Assembly (NCBI RefSeq): GCF_042678045.1
Contig: NZ_JBHUDI010000009.1
Span: forward strand, 248,001-312,000
Direction of reading: 5' to 3'
Length of the DNA: 64,000 nucleotides
Source of the DNA: Natrinema amylolyticus_A
GTDB lineage: Archaea; Halobacteriota; Halobacteria; Halobacteriales; Natrialbaceae
The position numbers and the translations under genes were made by a program. Numbering within the stretch: position 1 is the stretch's first letter; every line of letters begins with the position of its first letter. Positions 51,792-60,699 of the stretch are shown here, one piece after another. The notes beneath the pieces were generated by a model. It was not told the origin of the DNA. It did not search any database and was given only the letters and a program-made list of their open reading frames with translations.

Positions 51792-51917
51792 TCACGTCCA
51801 GACGCGAAGACACTCGCTCGAACAGAAGTGGAGGTCGACGGACTCCGTGCTGCCGGAGTCGACGTGAGTCGTGAGCGTGTACGCGATCTCGTCGGACTCG
51901 CAGTTATCGCAACCCAT
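51792..51917 (-). CDS. 41-residue zinc micro-protein
   Basis: A tiny protein starting MGCDNCESDEI and ending FCSSECLRVWT. The C-x2-C and C-x3-C pairs 26 residues apart form a probable zinc site (treble-clef-like). A TATA-like TTTATACT lies about 27 bases upstream of the ATG on this strand. Similar small zinc proteins occur throughout haloarchaea. It is too short for ordinary gene finding, but the Cys spacing and promoter support it. Confidence 0.75.
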   Translation of the reverse strand: MGCDNCESDEIAYTLTTHVDSGSTESVDLHFCSSECLRVWT

Positions 51918-52182
51918 ACGCACCGTTCCCGGACGACATGCTTGAGTATAAACCTATTAATCGAATAGTTTCACGAGTAAGAACCTGTTTCAGCTGCATA
52001 CTGTCGCGGTAAACACGGTGTTTCGCTCCCGTTGTTAGCTGCAGAAACGCTGGTAGACCTATCCCGTCACCGAGCGCGTCGACCCTACTGACCCGCTGCG
52101 TGTCGAACGCGCCAACCACGCAGCGTCGCCGCAGGACACCGGTATCGAAACCCTTACTCTCCGGAGGCCGGTGCGAACACGT

Positions 52183-52461
52183 ATGAGCGACGACGCCGTC
52201 AGTCCCGAGGAGGTCCGCCACGTCGCGGAGCTGGCCCGCGTCGACCTCGCCGACGACGAGGTCGACCGGTTCGCCGGACAGTTCGCGGACATCCTCGAGT
52301 ACTTCGAGACCCTAGACGAGGTGCCGGAGGTCGACCGCGAGGCCGACCTCGCGAACGTGATGCGGCCGGACGAGGAACGAGCCTCCCTCGACAGCGAGGA
52401 GGCGCTCCGGAACGCGCCGGAAACGGAAGACGGCTACTTCAAAGGACCGAACGTCTCGTAA
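52183..52461 (+). CDS. gatC: Asp/Glu-tRNA amidotransferase subunit C
   Basis: A 92-residue GatC, which stabilises GatA in the GatCAB complex. SPEEVRHVAELARVDLADDEV, FADILEYFETLDEVPE and the conserved P-x-EDGYFKGPNVS end are diagnostic. The ATG at 52183 is preferred to one at 52171. Two bases separate it from gatA. GatB is not in this window. Confidence 0.95.
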   Translation: MSDDAVSPEEVRHVAELARVDLADDEVDRFAGQFADILEYFETLDEVPEVDREADLANVMRPDEERASLDSEEALRNAPETEDGYFKGPNVS

Positions 52462-52463
52462 TC

Positions 52464-53732
52464 ATGTCGGAAAACATTTTCATTACCGAGGAGCGGATCG
52501 AGGGTGCCGACGACGGCCCGCTGGCCGGCAAAACGGTCGCGGTCAAGGACAACATTTCGACCGAAGGGGTCCGGACGACCTGCGGCTCGAAGATGCTCGA
52601 GGAGTACGTCCCGCCCTACGACGCGACGGTCGTTTCCCGGCTCAAAGAGGCCGGCGCAACCATCGTCGGCAAGGCCAACATGGACGAGTTCGGGATGGGG
52701 ACGACCACCGAGACCTCCTACTTCGGGGAGACGGACAACCCGGCTGCGCCGGGTCACGTGCCCGGTGGCTCCTCCGGTGGCTCGGCGGCTGCCGTCGCCG
52801 CCGGCGAGGCCGACCTCGCGCTCGGCTCCGACACCGGCGGCTCGGTCCGCTGTCCGGCCGCCTTCTGTGGCGTCGTCGGCATCAAGCCCACCTACGGCCT
52901 CGTCTCGCGGTACGGCCTCGTCGCCTACGGCAACAGCTTAGAGCAGATCGGCCCCTTCGGCGAGACCGTCGAAGAGGCCGCGGAGTTGCTCGACGTCATC
53001 GCCGGCAGCGACGAACGTGACGCGACCACGCGCAGCGAGGGGGACGACGCGAACTATGCCGACGCCGCGACCGGTGACGTCGACGGGCTGCAGATCGGCG
53101 TCCCCACGGAGCTGCTCGAGGGGGCTGACGAGGGCGTCGTCGAAACGTTCTGGAACGCCATCGATGACCTCGAGGACAAGGGCGCGTCGTACCACGAAGT
53201 CAGCCTGCCGTCGGTCGAACACGCCGTCGAGGCCTACTACGTGATCGCCATGTCGGAAGCTTCGTCGAACCTCGCGCGGTTCGACGGCGTCCGCTACGGC
53301 CACTCGGGTGGCTACGACGGCAACTGGAACGAGACGTTCGCGAAAGCCCGCGAGGAAGGCTTCGGCGACGAGGTCAAGCGTCGCATCCTGCTTGGCACGT
53401 ACGCGCTCTCGGCGGGCTACCACGACAAGTACTACAAGAAGGCCCAGGACGCTCGCGCGTGGGTCAAACAGGACTTCGACGAGGCACTTTCGGAAGCCGA
53501 CGTCCTCGCCAGCCCGACGATGCCGGTGCCGCCGTTCGAACTCGGCGAGAGTCTGGACGATCCGCTGAAGATGTACCTCGCCGACGCCAACACTACACCG
53601 GTCAATCTCGCGGATCTGCCCGCGATCTCGGTCCCGGCGGGCGAAACCGACGGCCTCCCCGTTGGCCTCCAGCTCGTCGGCCCGGCCTTCGGCGAGGAAC
53701 AGTTGATCCGGGCTGCGAGCGCACTCGCCTGA
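52464..53732 (+). CDS. gatA: Asp/Glu-tRNA amidotransferase subunit A
   Basis: A 422-residue amidase-family GatA, which releases ammonia from Gln or Asn for tRNA-dependent amidation. The catalytic Ser-cisSer-Lys triad sits in GKTVAVKDNIS (Lys), PGGSSGGSAAAVAAGEADLALGSDTGGSVRCPAAFCG (the Ser pair). The protein is a little shorter than bacterial GatA, as in other archaea. Co-transcribed with gatC. Confidence 0.97.
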   Translation: MSENIFITEERIEGADDGPLAGKTVAVKDNISTEGVRTTCGSKMLEEYVPPYDATVVSRLKEAGATIVGKANMDEFGMGTTTETSYFGETDNPAAPGHVPGGSSGGSAAAVAAGEADLALGSDTGGSVRCPAAFCGVVGIKPTYGLVSRYGLVAYGNSLEQIGPFGETVEEAAELLDVIAGSDERDATTRSEGDDANYADAATGDVDGLQIGVPTELLEGADEGVVETFWNAIDDLEDKGASYHEVSLPSVEHAVEAYYVIAMSEASSNLARFDGVRYGHSGGYDGNWNETFAKAREEGFGDEVKRRILLGTYALSAGYHDKYYKKAQDARAWVKQDFDEALSEADVLASPTMPVPPFELGESLDDPLKMYLADANTTPVNLADLPAISVPAGETDGLPVGLQLVGPAFGEEQLIRAASALA

Positions 53733-53896
53733 TCGGCAGCCTCGCACCGTCCCGTCGACAGCACAGACATCGCTCTCTCATTCGTGGACGCCAACCAGTC
53801 GCCGTTGTGACTACCGGCGGCGATGGGAGCACAAAAGCAGCCAGTTCTCGAGATGCGACCGTTCGAGAGCGATCCGCGTGTGGGCCGACGGATCGA

Positions 53897-54256
53897 CTAC
53901 TCCTCGTAGGCGAGGTTCATGATCCACTGCGAGAAGGCGTCGCTGTTCGGGTCGACCTCCTCTTCGCCGATAAACGGCGAGAGCATGTCGCCGGCCATCA
54001 GCAGTCTGAAATCGAGGTCGCGAGCGGTCGGCGAGATGTAGTAGGTGTTGTGACCGTCGTAGACCGTCTCTTCCCGATCGACCAGATCTTTTTCGACGAG
54101 CGATTCGACGATCCGACTGCCCTTGCGCGAGGAGACGTCCAGTTCCTTCCAAAAGTCGCTCTGGTGAATGCCGCCGGTTTCGCGGACGAGTTCGAGGCCA
54201 GCGCGCTCGTCCTCGGTGAGTTCGGCTTCGGCTTCGGAAACGCTCACGGTGACCAC
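53897..54256 (-). CDS. Winged-helix transcription regulator
   Basis: A 119-residue regulator. LTEDERAGLELVRETGGIHQSDFWKELDVSSRKGSRIVESLVEKDLVDRE is a MarR/IclR-like winged helix of a widespread haloarchaeal type. The C-terminal part (DFRLLMAGDMLSPFIGEEE) is its own small domain. It starts with GTG at 54256 (or 54247). The target is unknown; the divergent or adjacent genes are gatA and an NRDE protein. Confidence 0.85.
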   Translation of the reverse strand: MVTVSVSEAEAELTEDERAGLELVRETGGIHQSDFWKELDVSSRKGSRIVESLVEKDLVDREETVYDGHNTYYISPTARDLDFRLLMAGDMLSPFIGEEEVDPNSDAFSQWIMNLAYEE

Positions 54257-54320
54257 CTCGCCGTTCGCGTCGCTACAGGCAGGAGTGCGTCCATACTACA
54301 GCCAAGGGAGGGCGAGCCGC

Positions 54321-55124
54321 TTAAATGTGCCCTTCGTCGTCGACCGTCGGTTCGACCACAGTCTCGAGGCCCTCGAGGCCGTCACCGATCGCGAGGTCGA
54401 CCTCGTCGTAGCTCGTTCGACAGGGCGGCCCCGGCGCGAAGGCATGATATTCAATCTCGGGGCCGAGCGCGAGCAACGACGACGACTGGGTGCCGTATCC
54501 GTTCTCGTGGACGCAGGCACCGTATTCGTGATCGCCCAGCACGTCGCTCGCCCGCTCGAGCCAGTCCATCGCCGTCTCGTCCGGCTCGACCGTCAGCGCC
54601 GCCCGAAGCGCGCGAGCGCCGTCGGCCTGCTCGCGGCCGATCTCGGCCCGGTGCTCGGGGACGTCGACGTCGTCATCGACGGCGACGTTGACGACGACGT
54701 GGACACCCGGCTCGAACGCAGTCAGCGAGAGCGTGCCATCCCACTGGTAACAGAACGCGTCCGTCGCGTCGGCGACGACGAGGTAGAAGCCGCTGTACTC
54801 GTCGGCATCGGTCGCGTCTGCGACGATCGCTTTCGCATCCGCGGCGGATCGAGCCTCGAGGACGTCCGCGACGAGCAGGCCACGTGAGCGCTCGCCGGCC
54901 AGCTCGCCGTCGGTCCACTTGTTCGTGAGGCCGACGAAGACGCCGAACTCGTTGTAGCCGATCCACGTCCCGCCGGCCTCGACGTCCTGGGGAGCGATCA
55001 CCAGCGGCTCCTCGTTGTAGACGGTCGGCGGGACTGACTCCCGATCGACGGCCTCGTCACGGTTGGCGGCGACTGCGACCGGCGCGTCGTCGAAGACCTG
55101 CCAGGCGAGCGTGAGCGTACACAC
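54321..55124 (-). CDS. NRDE-family protein
   Basis: A 267-residue NRDE protein. The defining VAANRDEAVDRES occurs near residue 23, followed by GGTWIGYNEFGVFVGLTN and SRGLLVADVLEA. It has the Ntn-hydrolase-like fold; Cys2 in MCTLTLAW may serve as the nucleophile. The GTG at 55124 is used because it places that Cys at position 2, and a TTAAG promoter word lies about 26 bases upstream. The longer frame is discarded. Function in archaea is unknown. Confidence 0.87.
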   Translation of the reverse strand: MCTLTLAWQVFDDAPVAVAANRDEAVDRESVPPTVYNEEPLVIAPQDVEAGGTWIGYNEFGVFVGLTNKWTDGELAGERSRGLLVADVLEARSAADAKAIVADATDADEYSGFYLVVADATDAFCYQWDGTLSLTAFEPGVHVVVNVAVDDDVDVPEHRAEIGREQADGARALRAALTVEPDETAMDWLERASDVLGDHEYGACVHENGYGTQSSSLLALGPEIEYHAFAPGPPCRTSYDEVDLAIGDGLEGLETVVEPTVDDEGHI

Positions 55125-55445
55125 GCGTCCGGGTAGGAACGCCAGTGTCTTAACTTCGATTCCGGCGGCAATCCGGCTCGGACGACGGCGGTCCGGGACG
55201 AGTACCGTGGGATCGTCCGGACGCTCCGGTTCTCGAGCGGCGTCCGCTCGAGCAGCACACTGCAAACCGATCCGCGTATGCCGTGTGGTAGCACTACCAA
55301 CCCCGATCTCGAGACAAAGAGTACTTGGGTGACTGGTGGTGGGATCAGAGACACATCTGATGGTGACTCACAGAACCGTGAGTAGCAACGTCATGTGGTC
55401 GATCGGTTGTCGTGAAGACGACGGCAGTATCGACAGGGGCGAACG
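55125..55445. promoter_or_regulatory. Control region between the NRDE and BCCT genes
   Basis: 321 bases with no supported gene. It holds two perfect inverted repeats: TGGTAG-ca-CTACCA (55286-55299) and ATCAGA-gacaca-TCTGAT (55344-55361). Either could be an operator for the transporter gene at 55446. The minus-strand TATA for the NRDE gene is near 55146-55153. Confidence 0.5.
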
Positions 55446-57035
55446 ATGAACGGAGGGCGGCTCTTCGGACTCGAGGACGCCTCACGGGCCGAACGCGTCC
55501 TCTTCGTCGTGACGATGGGCGTGATGCTCGCGCTCGGCGGGCTCGGACTGGCGCGGCCGTCGCTGCTGAGTCGCGCGCTCACTGGCGCGAAAGAGTGGAT
55601 CCTTACCTACTTCGGCTGGTGGTTCATCCTGCTGGGGTTCGTCTTGCTCGCGGCCGTGATCGCCTTTACGGCCTCGAAATATGGGCGGCTCCGTATCGGC
55701 GGGCCCGACGCCGAACCGGAGTTCGATCTGTTCTCGTGGCTGGCGATGGTGTTTACCGTCGGGTTCGGTGCCTCGGTGCTCATCTGGGGCGTCGCGGAGC
55801 CGATCTCGATCGTCCAGCATCCGCCACCGGAGCCGGCCCCCGTTCAGGGCACGTCCCTCGAGGCGATGGCGCTCGCCTTCATGTTCATCCACGAGGTGTT
55901 CCCGGGGCTGGCGATGTGGTATCTTCCCGTCGCGATCGCGTTCGGGATCGTCGTCTACACGGACGGCGTCGGTGACTACAAGATCAGTTCGATGCTCGCC
56001 GGCGTCGTCAGCGAGGATCGAATTCCCGGCCTCTACTGGCTGGTCGATCTGGCGGCACTGATCGCGACGATCGGCGGTATTTCGACGACGCTCGGCTTCA
56101 GCGCACAGACGATGTCGGCGATCCTCGGCCGGGTGTTCGGGCTCGATGCGACGATCCTGACGTACGTGGTGTTCGCGCTCATCGGAATCGTCTTCCTCGG
56201 CGACGTCTGGCTCGGGCTGCGAAAGGGCATCCGCAACGCGGCCCGCGCGACGGTGATCCTCATCGGCGTCGCGATGGCCGTGCTCGTGGTCGTCGGGCCG
56301 AGCCTCTATATGCTCGAGTTGAGTCTGGACGCGACGGGCGTCTGGCTCAGTAATATGTTCCGTCTGACGCTGTATACGGCCCCGAACGCCGACGGCAACT
56401 GGGCAGCCAACTGGACCGGGTTCTGGTGGGCCTGGTGGGCTGCCTGGAGTATCTTCGTCGGGAGCTTCGTCGCCCGCGTCTCGAAAGGCCGGACCATCCG
56501 GGAGATGTTCGCCGTGCTCGTCGTGGTCCCGACGGTCTTCACCTGGATCCAACACGGCCTCATCGGCGGCTGGGTACTCGCGCCGGGCTACCAGGAACCG
56601 GTCGCCGAGGCGATGTCGTCGGCGGGCAATCCAGCAGCCATCGCGAAAGCGCTCCAGATCACGCCCTTTGGCACGGTGCTTGCGGTGCTGTTCGTCTTCA
56701 TCATCGCCGGCTACATTATCACGTCGCTGGACTCGGCAGTCTTTATGATCTCGGCGATCACGCTCGGCGACGAGAACCCGAACCCGCGAAACCGCGCGTG
56801 GTGGGGCGGGCTGCTGGCAGTCTTCGGGATGATGTCGCTCCGACTCGAGGAGTTCAGCGCCATCGAGTCGCTTTCGGTGACGATGGCGCTCCCGTTCTCG
56901 CTGTTCCTGTTGCTCGTCCTCTATGGCAGTTACGTCGTCGCTCGAGACTCCGTCCACGACGACGAGACGGCACAACCGGACCCGCAGCCGACCCGCCCGC
57001 AGCCGGCGATCCGGAACGTCACCGACGACGACTGA
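55446..57035 (+). CDS. BCCT-family osmolyte transporter
   Basis: A 529-residue protein with about 12 membrane helices. GFGASVLIWGVAEPISIVQHPPPEP is the BCCT substrate/Na+ motif, WWAWWAAWSIFVGSFVARVSKGRTIREM the family signature with the Trp box, and SLDSAVFMIS a later helix. Members import glycine betaine, carnitine or choline with Na+. Betaine uptake for osmotic balance is the natural role in a halophile. Expression may respond to salt, but no direct evidence is seen. Confidence 0.94.
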   Translation: MNGGRLFGLEDASRAERVLFVVTMGVMLALGGLGLARPSLLSRALTGAKEWILTYFGWWFILLGFVLLAAVIAFTASKYGRLRIGGPDAEPEFDLFSWLAMVFTVGFGASVLIWGVAEPISIVQHPPPEPAPVQGTSLEAMALAFMFIHEVFPGLAMWYLPVAIAFGIVVYTDGVGDYKISSMLAGVVSEDRIPGLYWLVDLAALIATIGGISTTLGFSAQTMSAILGRVFGLDATILTYVVFALIGIVFLGDVWLGLRKGIRNAARATVILIGVAMAVLVVVGPSLYMLELSLDATGVWLSNMFRLTLYTAPNADGNWAANWTGFWWAWWAAWSIFVGSFVARVSKGRTIREMFAVLVVVPTVFTWIQHGLIGGWVLAPGYQEPVAEAMSSAGNPAAIAKALQITPFGTVLAVLFVFIIAGYIITSLDSAVFMISAITLGDENPNPRNRAWWGGLLAVFGMMSLRLEEFSAIESLSVTMALPFSLFLLLVLYGSYVVARDSVHDDETAQPDPQPTRPQPAIRNVTDDD

Positions 57036-57083
57036 TCGATCGCTCCGAATTCGGGCCATCCTCCGTCCGGAACGAAAACCGAA

Positions 57084-58625
57084 TTACGCAGCCTCGCTCG
57101 CGTCGATCCCGTCCTCGAGCAGCCGCTCCCGAACCGCGTCGCGATCGACGGTTCCCGACGCAGTCCGGGGCAGCGTGTCGACGATCCCGATCGTCTTCGG
57201 CTGTTTGAATCCGGCGAGGTGGTCGTCGCAGTGGGCGAGGAGTGTTCGAGGCTCGAGTGTTTCGTCGCCAGCTGGAACGACGAGCGCCGCGACCCGCTCG
57301 CCCCACTCCGCGTCTTCGAGTCCGACGACCGCGGCGTCATCGACGCGAGGGTGATCCCGGAGGGCCGCGACCACTTCGCCGGGGTCGACGTTCTCGCCGC
57401 CGGTGACGATGCGGTCGCTGCGGCGATTGAGGATCCAGAGCCGGCCGTCCGCGTCGCGATAGCCGATGTCGCCGGTGTGCAAGCCCCGATTGTCGAACGC
57501 CGCGTCGGTGTGTTCGTCGTCGAGGTAGCCTGGTGTCACCGTCGGCCCCGAGACGACGAGCTCGCCCTGCTGGCCGGGCTCGACGGGTGCGCCGGTCTCG
57601 TCGACGACCGAGACCTCGGTGAACAACAGCGGCTGGCCGACGGTCCCCTCGTGGGCGACGACCTCTTCAGGCAGCGCCGTCGCGATCTGGGAGGCCGTCT
57701 CGGTCATGCCGTAGGTCGGACAGACCGGCACGTCACGCTCCCGGCAGCGCTCGAGCAACTCGCTCGAGGCTGGCGCGCCGCCGAGTAAGACGAACCGCAA
57801 CGTGTCGACCGGCTCCCAGCCGGCGTCGAGCAGCCGCTTGCACATCGTCGGGACGAGCGAGACGCCGGTTGCACTGTAGTCTTCGAGCACGCGCGCGGTC
57901 GTCGGCGGGTCGAACGCACGCTGGATCACGACCGGCGTGCCGTACAGCGCTGACCGGACGACGGGTGCCAGCCCACCCATGTGATACATCGGGAGGCAAC
58001 ACAGCCACCGGTCGTCGAGATCGACGCCCAGCCGGAACGCGGAGGCGGTCGCACTCGCGACGAGGTTGCCGACCGTCAGCCGGACGGCCTTCGGCTCGCC
58101 CGAAGTGCCGGAGGTGAACATAACGAGTTGTGTGTCGTCGCGCTCGAGATCAACCGGTTCGATCGATGTGGCGCTCGTGTCTGCTTTCTCGAGCGCACAC
58201 GTTCCATCGCGCTGTGGCTCGTCGACCGAGTGCACGTCGACCGAGTCGGTTTCGGCCGCGACCTCGCGCGCGGCCATCTCGGTCTCGCGCTCGCAGACGA
58301 TAGCGGTGAGGTCGGTCCGTGCGACTTTCGCGGCGAGTTCGCCGGTCGTCTCGCGGACGTTCAACGCGACGACGGTCGTGCCGGTCCGCATCGCGGCGAA
58401 AAAGAGCGTCGCGAAGACCGGGCGGGTGTTCATGAGAACGCCGATCCGCTCGCCGTCGAGAGCGTGCGACTCGAGTGCCGCCGCGAGGCGGTCGACCCGG
58501 CGGTCGTACTCGCGGAACGTCCAGTCGGTGTCCGTTGCGACGTCGATCAGTGCCGTCCGCTGTGGCGTCGCCGCGACGCGGTGGGCGACCGGGTCGCGTG
58601 TCGGCCAGTCGATCGGGGCAGTCAT
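57084..58625 (-). CDS. menE: o-Succinylbenzoate--CoA ligase
   Basis: A 513-residue acyl-adenylating enzyme. The AMP-binding MFTSGTSGEPKAV, the YGMTET motif and HTGDIGYRDADGRLWILNRRSDRIVTGGENVDPGEV are present, with the late Lys in GFKQPKTIGIVDTLPRT. Position directly after menC identifies it as MenE, which makes OSB-CoA in menaquinone synthesis. The ATG overlaps the menC stop by one base (TGATG). Confidence 0.93.
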   Translation of the reverse strand: MTAPIDWPTRDPVAHRVAATPQRTALIDVATDTDWTFREYDRRVDRLAAALESHALDGERIGVLMNTRPVFATLFFAAMRTGTTVVALNVRETTGELAAKVARTDLTAIVCERETEMAAREVAAETDSVDVHSVDEPQRDGTCALEKADTSATSIEPVDLERDDTQLVMFTSGTSGEPKAVRLTVGNLVASATASAFRLGVDLDDRWLCCLPMYHMGGLAPVVRSALYGTPVVIQRAFDPPTTARVLEDYSATGVSLVPTMCKRLLDAGWEPVDTLRFVLLGGAPASSELLERCRERDVPVCPTYGMTETASQIATALPEEVVAHEGTVGQPLLFTEVSVVDETGAPVEPGQQGELVVSGPTVTPGYLDDEHTDAAFDNRGLHTGDIGYRDADGRLWILNRRSDRIVTGGENVDPGEVVAALRDHPRVDDAAVVGLEDAEWGERVAALVVPAGDETLEPRTLLAHCDDHLAGFKQPKTIGIVDTLPRTASGTVDRDAVRERLLEDGIDASEAA

Positions 58626-59695
58626 CACTCGGTCCACACGTCGGCGACGCCGAGCCCTTTCGCTTGCGGAACGACCGCCGACCCCTTCTCGAGCAAGACG
58701 GGATCGCGCCCAAGGTCCTCCGCGAGCAGATCGCCGGTCGCGAGGCCACAGGCCGGGACGTCGGGGATCGCTGCCGCCAGGTGGACTGCACCCGTCCGCG
58801 CAACGACCCCATCGATCGTCGTCGTGACCAGCGGCGTCACGTCAAGTTCGGTCACCCAGGCCGCGACCTTGCGCGCCACGTCGGGCCCGCCCAGCGCCAT
58901 CGGTTTCAGGACGACGACGTCCGCGGCGTCGGCGTTACAGATGGTGTCGACGCCGTGCTCGAGCAAGCCCTCGTCGAGCGCGATCGAAACGCCTCGACTC
59001 TCCGCCCGGAGGTCGGCGTGGCCCTCGAGCGCTCCCGCGGGCAGCGGTTGCTCGAGGATCGAGACGTCGAGGTCCGCAAAGGCCTCGAGTGCCGACTGGG
59101 CCTGTTCGTAGGTCCAGGCCTCGTTGGCGTCGACCCGGAGTTCGACGTCAGGACCGACGGTCTCGCGCACGCGGCGAACGCGTTCGATGTCTTCCTCGAC
59201 GCTGCGGAGGCCGACCTTCAACTTGCAGGTGTCAAAGCCCCGGTCGACGGCCGCGCGTGCGTCACGTGCAGTATCGGCCGGGGAACCGTCGCCGATCGTC
59301 GCGTTGACCGGTACGCGGCCGACCATCGGTCCCTGACCTAGATAGCGATACAGCGGCGTCGCCTCGCGGGTCGCCCGCAGATCGGCGAGTGCCAGCGAGA
59401 GCGCATGCCGGGCCGCGACCTGCTGATCGACGACCTCGAGGGCCTCGCTCGGGCCGCCCGTTCGGATCGCATCCTGTGCGCGCTCGAGGGCGCGTTCGCA
59501 GTCTTCGAGCGACTCCGTCCAGCCCGTCAGCGGCGTCGCCTCGCCGTAGCCGACGGCCGGATCGTCGCCGGCCTCGTCGACGAGTCGTACGAGAAAGCCG
59601 TCTCGCGAGTCGATCGAGCCGGCAGCCGTCTCGAGTGGCTCAGCCAGGGCCAGCGAGAACGGTCGATACTCGAGCGAGAGGTCGTCGGGGATCAT
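58625..59695 (-). CDS. menC: o-Succinylbenzoate synthase
   Basis: A 356-residue enolase-superfamily enzyme that dehydrates SHCHC to o-succinylbenzoate. The catalytic Lys lies in CKLKVGL, metal ligands are in RVDANEAW, ILEQPLP and ALDEGL, and the second Lys is in VVLKPMALGG. It overlaps menA by four bases and menE by one, forming a tight operon. Confidence 0.93.
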   Translation of the reverse strand: MIPDDLSLEYRPFSLALAEPLETAAGSIDSRDGFLVRLVDEAGDDPAVGYGEATPLTGWTESLEDCERALERAQDAIRTGGPSEALEVVDQQVAARHALSLALADLRATREATPLYRYLGQGPMVGRVPVNATIGDGSPADTARDARAAVDRGFDTCKLKVGLRSVEEDIERVRRVRETVGPDVELRVDANEAWTYEQAQSALEAFADLDVSILEQPLPAGALEGHADLRAESRGVSIALDEGLLEHGVDTICNADAADVVVLKPMALGGPDVARKVAAWVTELDVTPLVTTTIDGVVARTGAVHLAAAIPDVPACGLATGDLLAEDLGRDPVLLEKGSAVVPQAKGLGVADVWTE

Positions 59696-60636
59696 AGCAC
59701 CACCAATCCTCCGGCGAAAGCGATGGCGTAGAGTGCGAGCAGCTTGCCCGTCTGCTCGAGTGCGGGATTGAGCGCGTCACCATCGGTTCGCGTCACGACG
59801 GTTCGGGCGACCATCGCGGCGTAGGGCACCGTGACCAGCGGCAACAACACACTGGGGCCGTACTCGGTCCCGAGCCAGAACCAGACGGGGACGACGTAGG
59901 CGAGTGCGAGCATAGCGACGTACTCGAGGCGACTCCACCGGTAGCCGAGTCGCACCGCCAGGGTTCGCTTGCCGGTCTCGGCGTCGGTCTCCAGATCGCG
60001 AATGTTGTTCACGACGATAATCGCCGTCGAAATCGCGGCGATCGGTAGGCTCGCGATGACGGCCGCGACCGTGATCGTTCCTGCGGGAATCGTCGTGGTC
60101 AGCGGCTCGGCGAGGACGGCCGCGGCCTGTACGTAGTAGGTTCCCGTGACGGCGACGAGCCCGAAGAAGACGAATACGAAGAGGTCGCCCAGGCCGTGAT
60201 ATCCGAGCGGGTAGGGACCGCCAGTGTAGGCCCACCCGCAGACGACGCTCACGAGTCCGATGACGAGGATCGGGAGCCCACCGACGTAGACGAGGTAGGT
60301 CCCAGAGAGGATTGCCAGCCCGAAAGTCACGACGGTCGCGAGCTTGACCTGCTCGGGCGAGATCAGCCCCGACTGTGTGACCCGGGTGAAGCCCTCACGA
60401 TCCTCGGTGTCGGCACCGTTGATCGCGTCGTAGTAGTCGTTCGCGAAATTCGTCCCGATCTGGATCAGCGCCGCCCCCACGAACGCCAACAGCGCCGGCA
60501 CCGGCGCAAACACGCCGTCAGCGACTGCCAGCCCCGTCCCCACGATCACTGGGGCCGCAGCCGCGGGCAAGGTCTGGGGACGGGCTGCCATCAGCCACGC
60601 CTTCGTCCGTGAAATGTCGACCTCGGCCGAACTCAT
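59692..60636 (-). CDS. menA: 1,4-Dihydroxy-2-naphthoate polyprenyltransferase
   Basis: A 314-residue UbiA-family membrane protein with about eight helices. NFANDYYDAINGADTED is the prenyl-diphosphate-binding NDxxD motif, and NNIRDLETDAETGKRTLAVRLG the second DxxxD loop. It attaches the isoprenoid tail to DHNA to give demethylmenaquinone. Confidence 0.95.
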   Translation of the reverse strand: MSSAEVDISRTKAWLMAARPQTLPAAAAPVIVGTGLAVADGVFAPVPALLAFVGAALIQIGTNFANDYYDAINGADTEDREGFTRVTQSGLISPEQVKLATVVTFGLAILSGTYLVYVGGLPILVIGLVSVVCGWAYTGGPYPLGYHGLGDLFVFVFFGLVAVTGTYYVQAAAVLAEPLTTTIPAGTITVAAVIASLPIAAISTAIIVVNNIRDLETDAETGKRTLAVRLGYRWSRLEYVAMLALAYVVPVWFWLGTEYGPSVLLPLVTVPYAAMVARTVVTRTDGDALNPALEQTGKLLALYAIAFAGGLVVL

Positions 60637-60699
60637 TACTCGTCTATCCGACTCGAAAGAGTGTCAACGTTGGCATTGTGAGCCACCATGGTCGCACGT

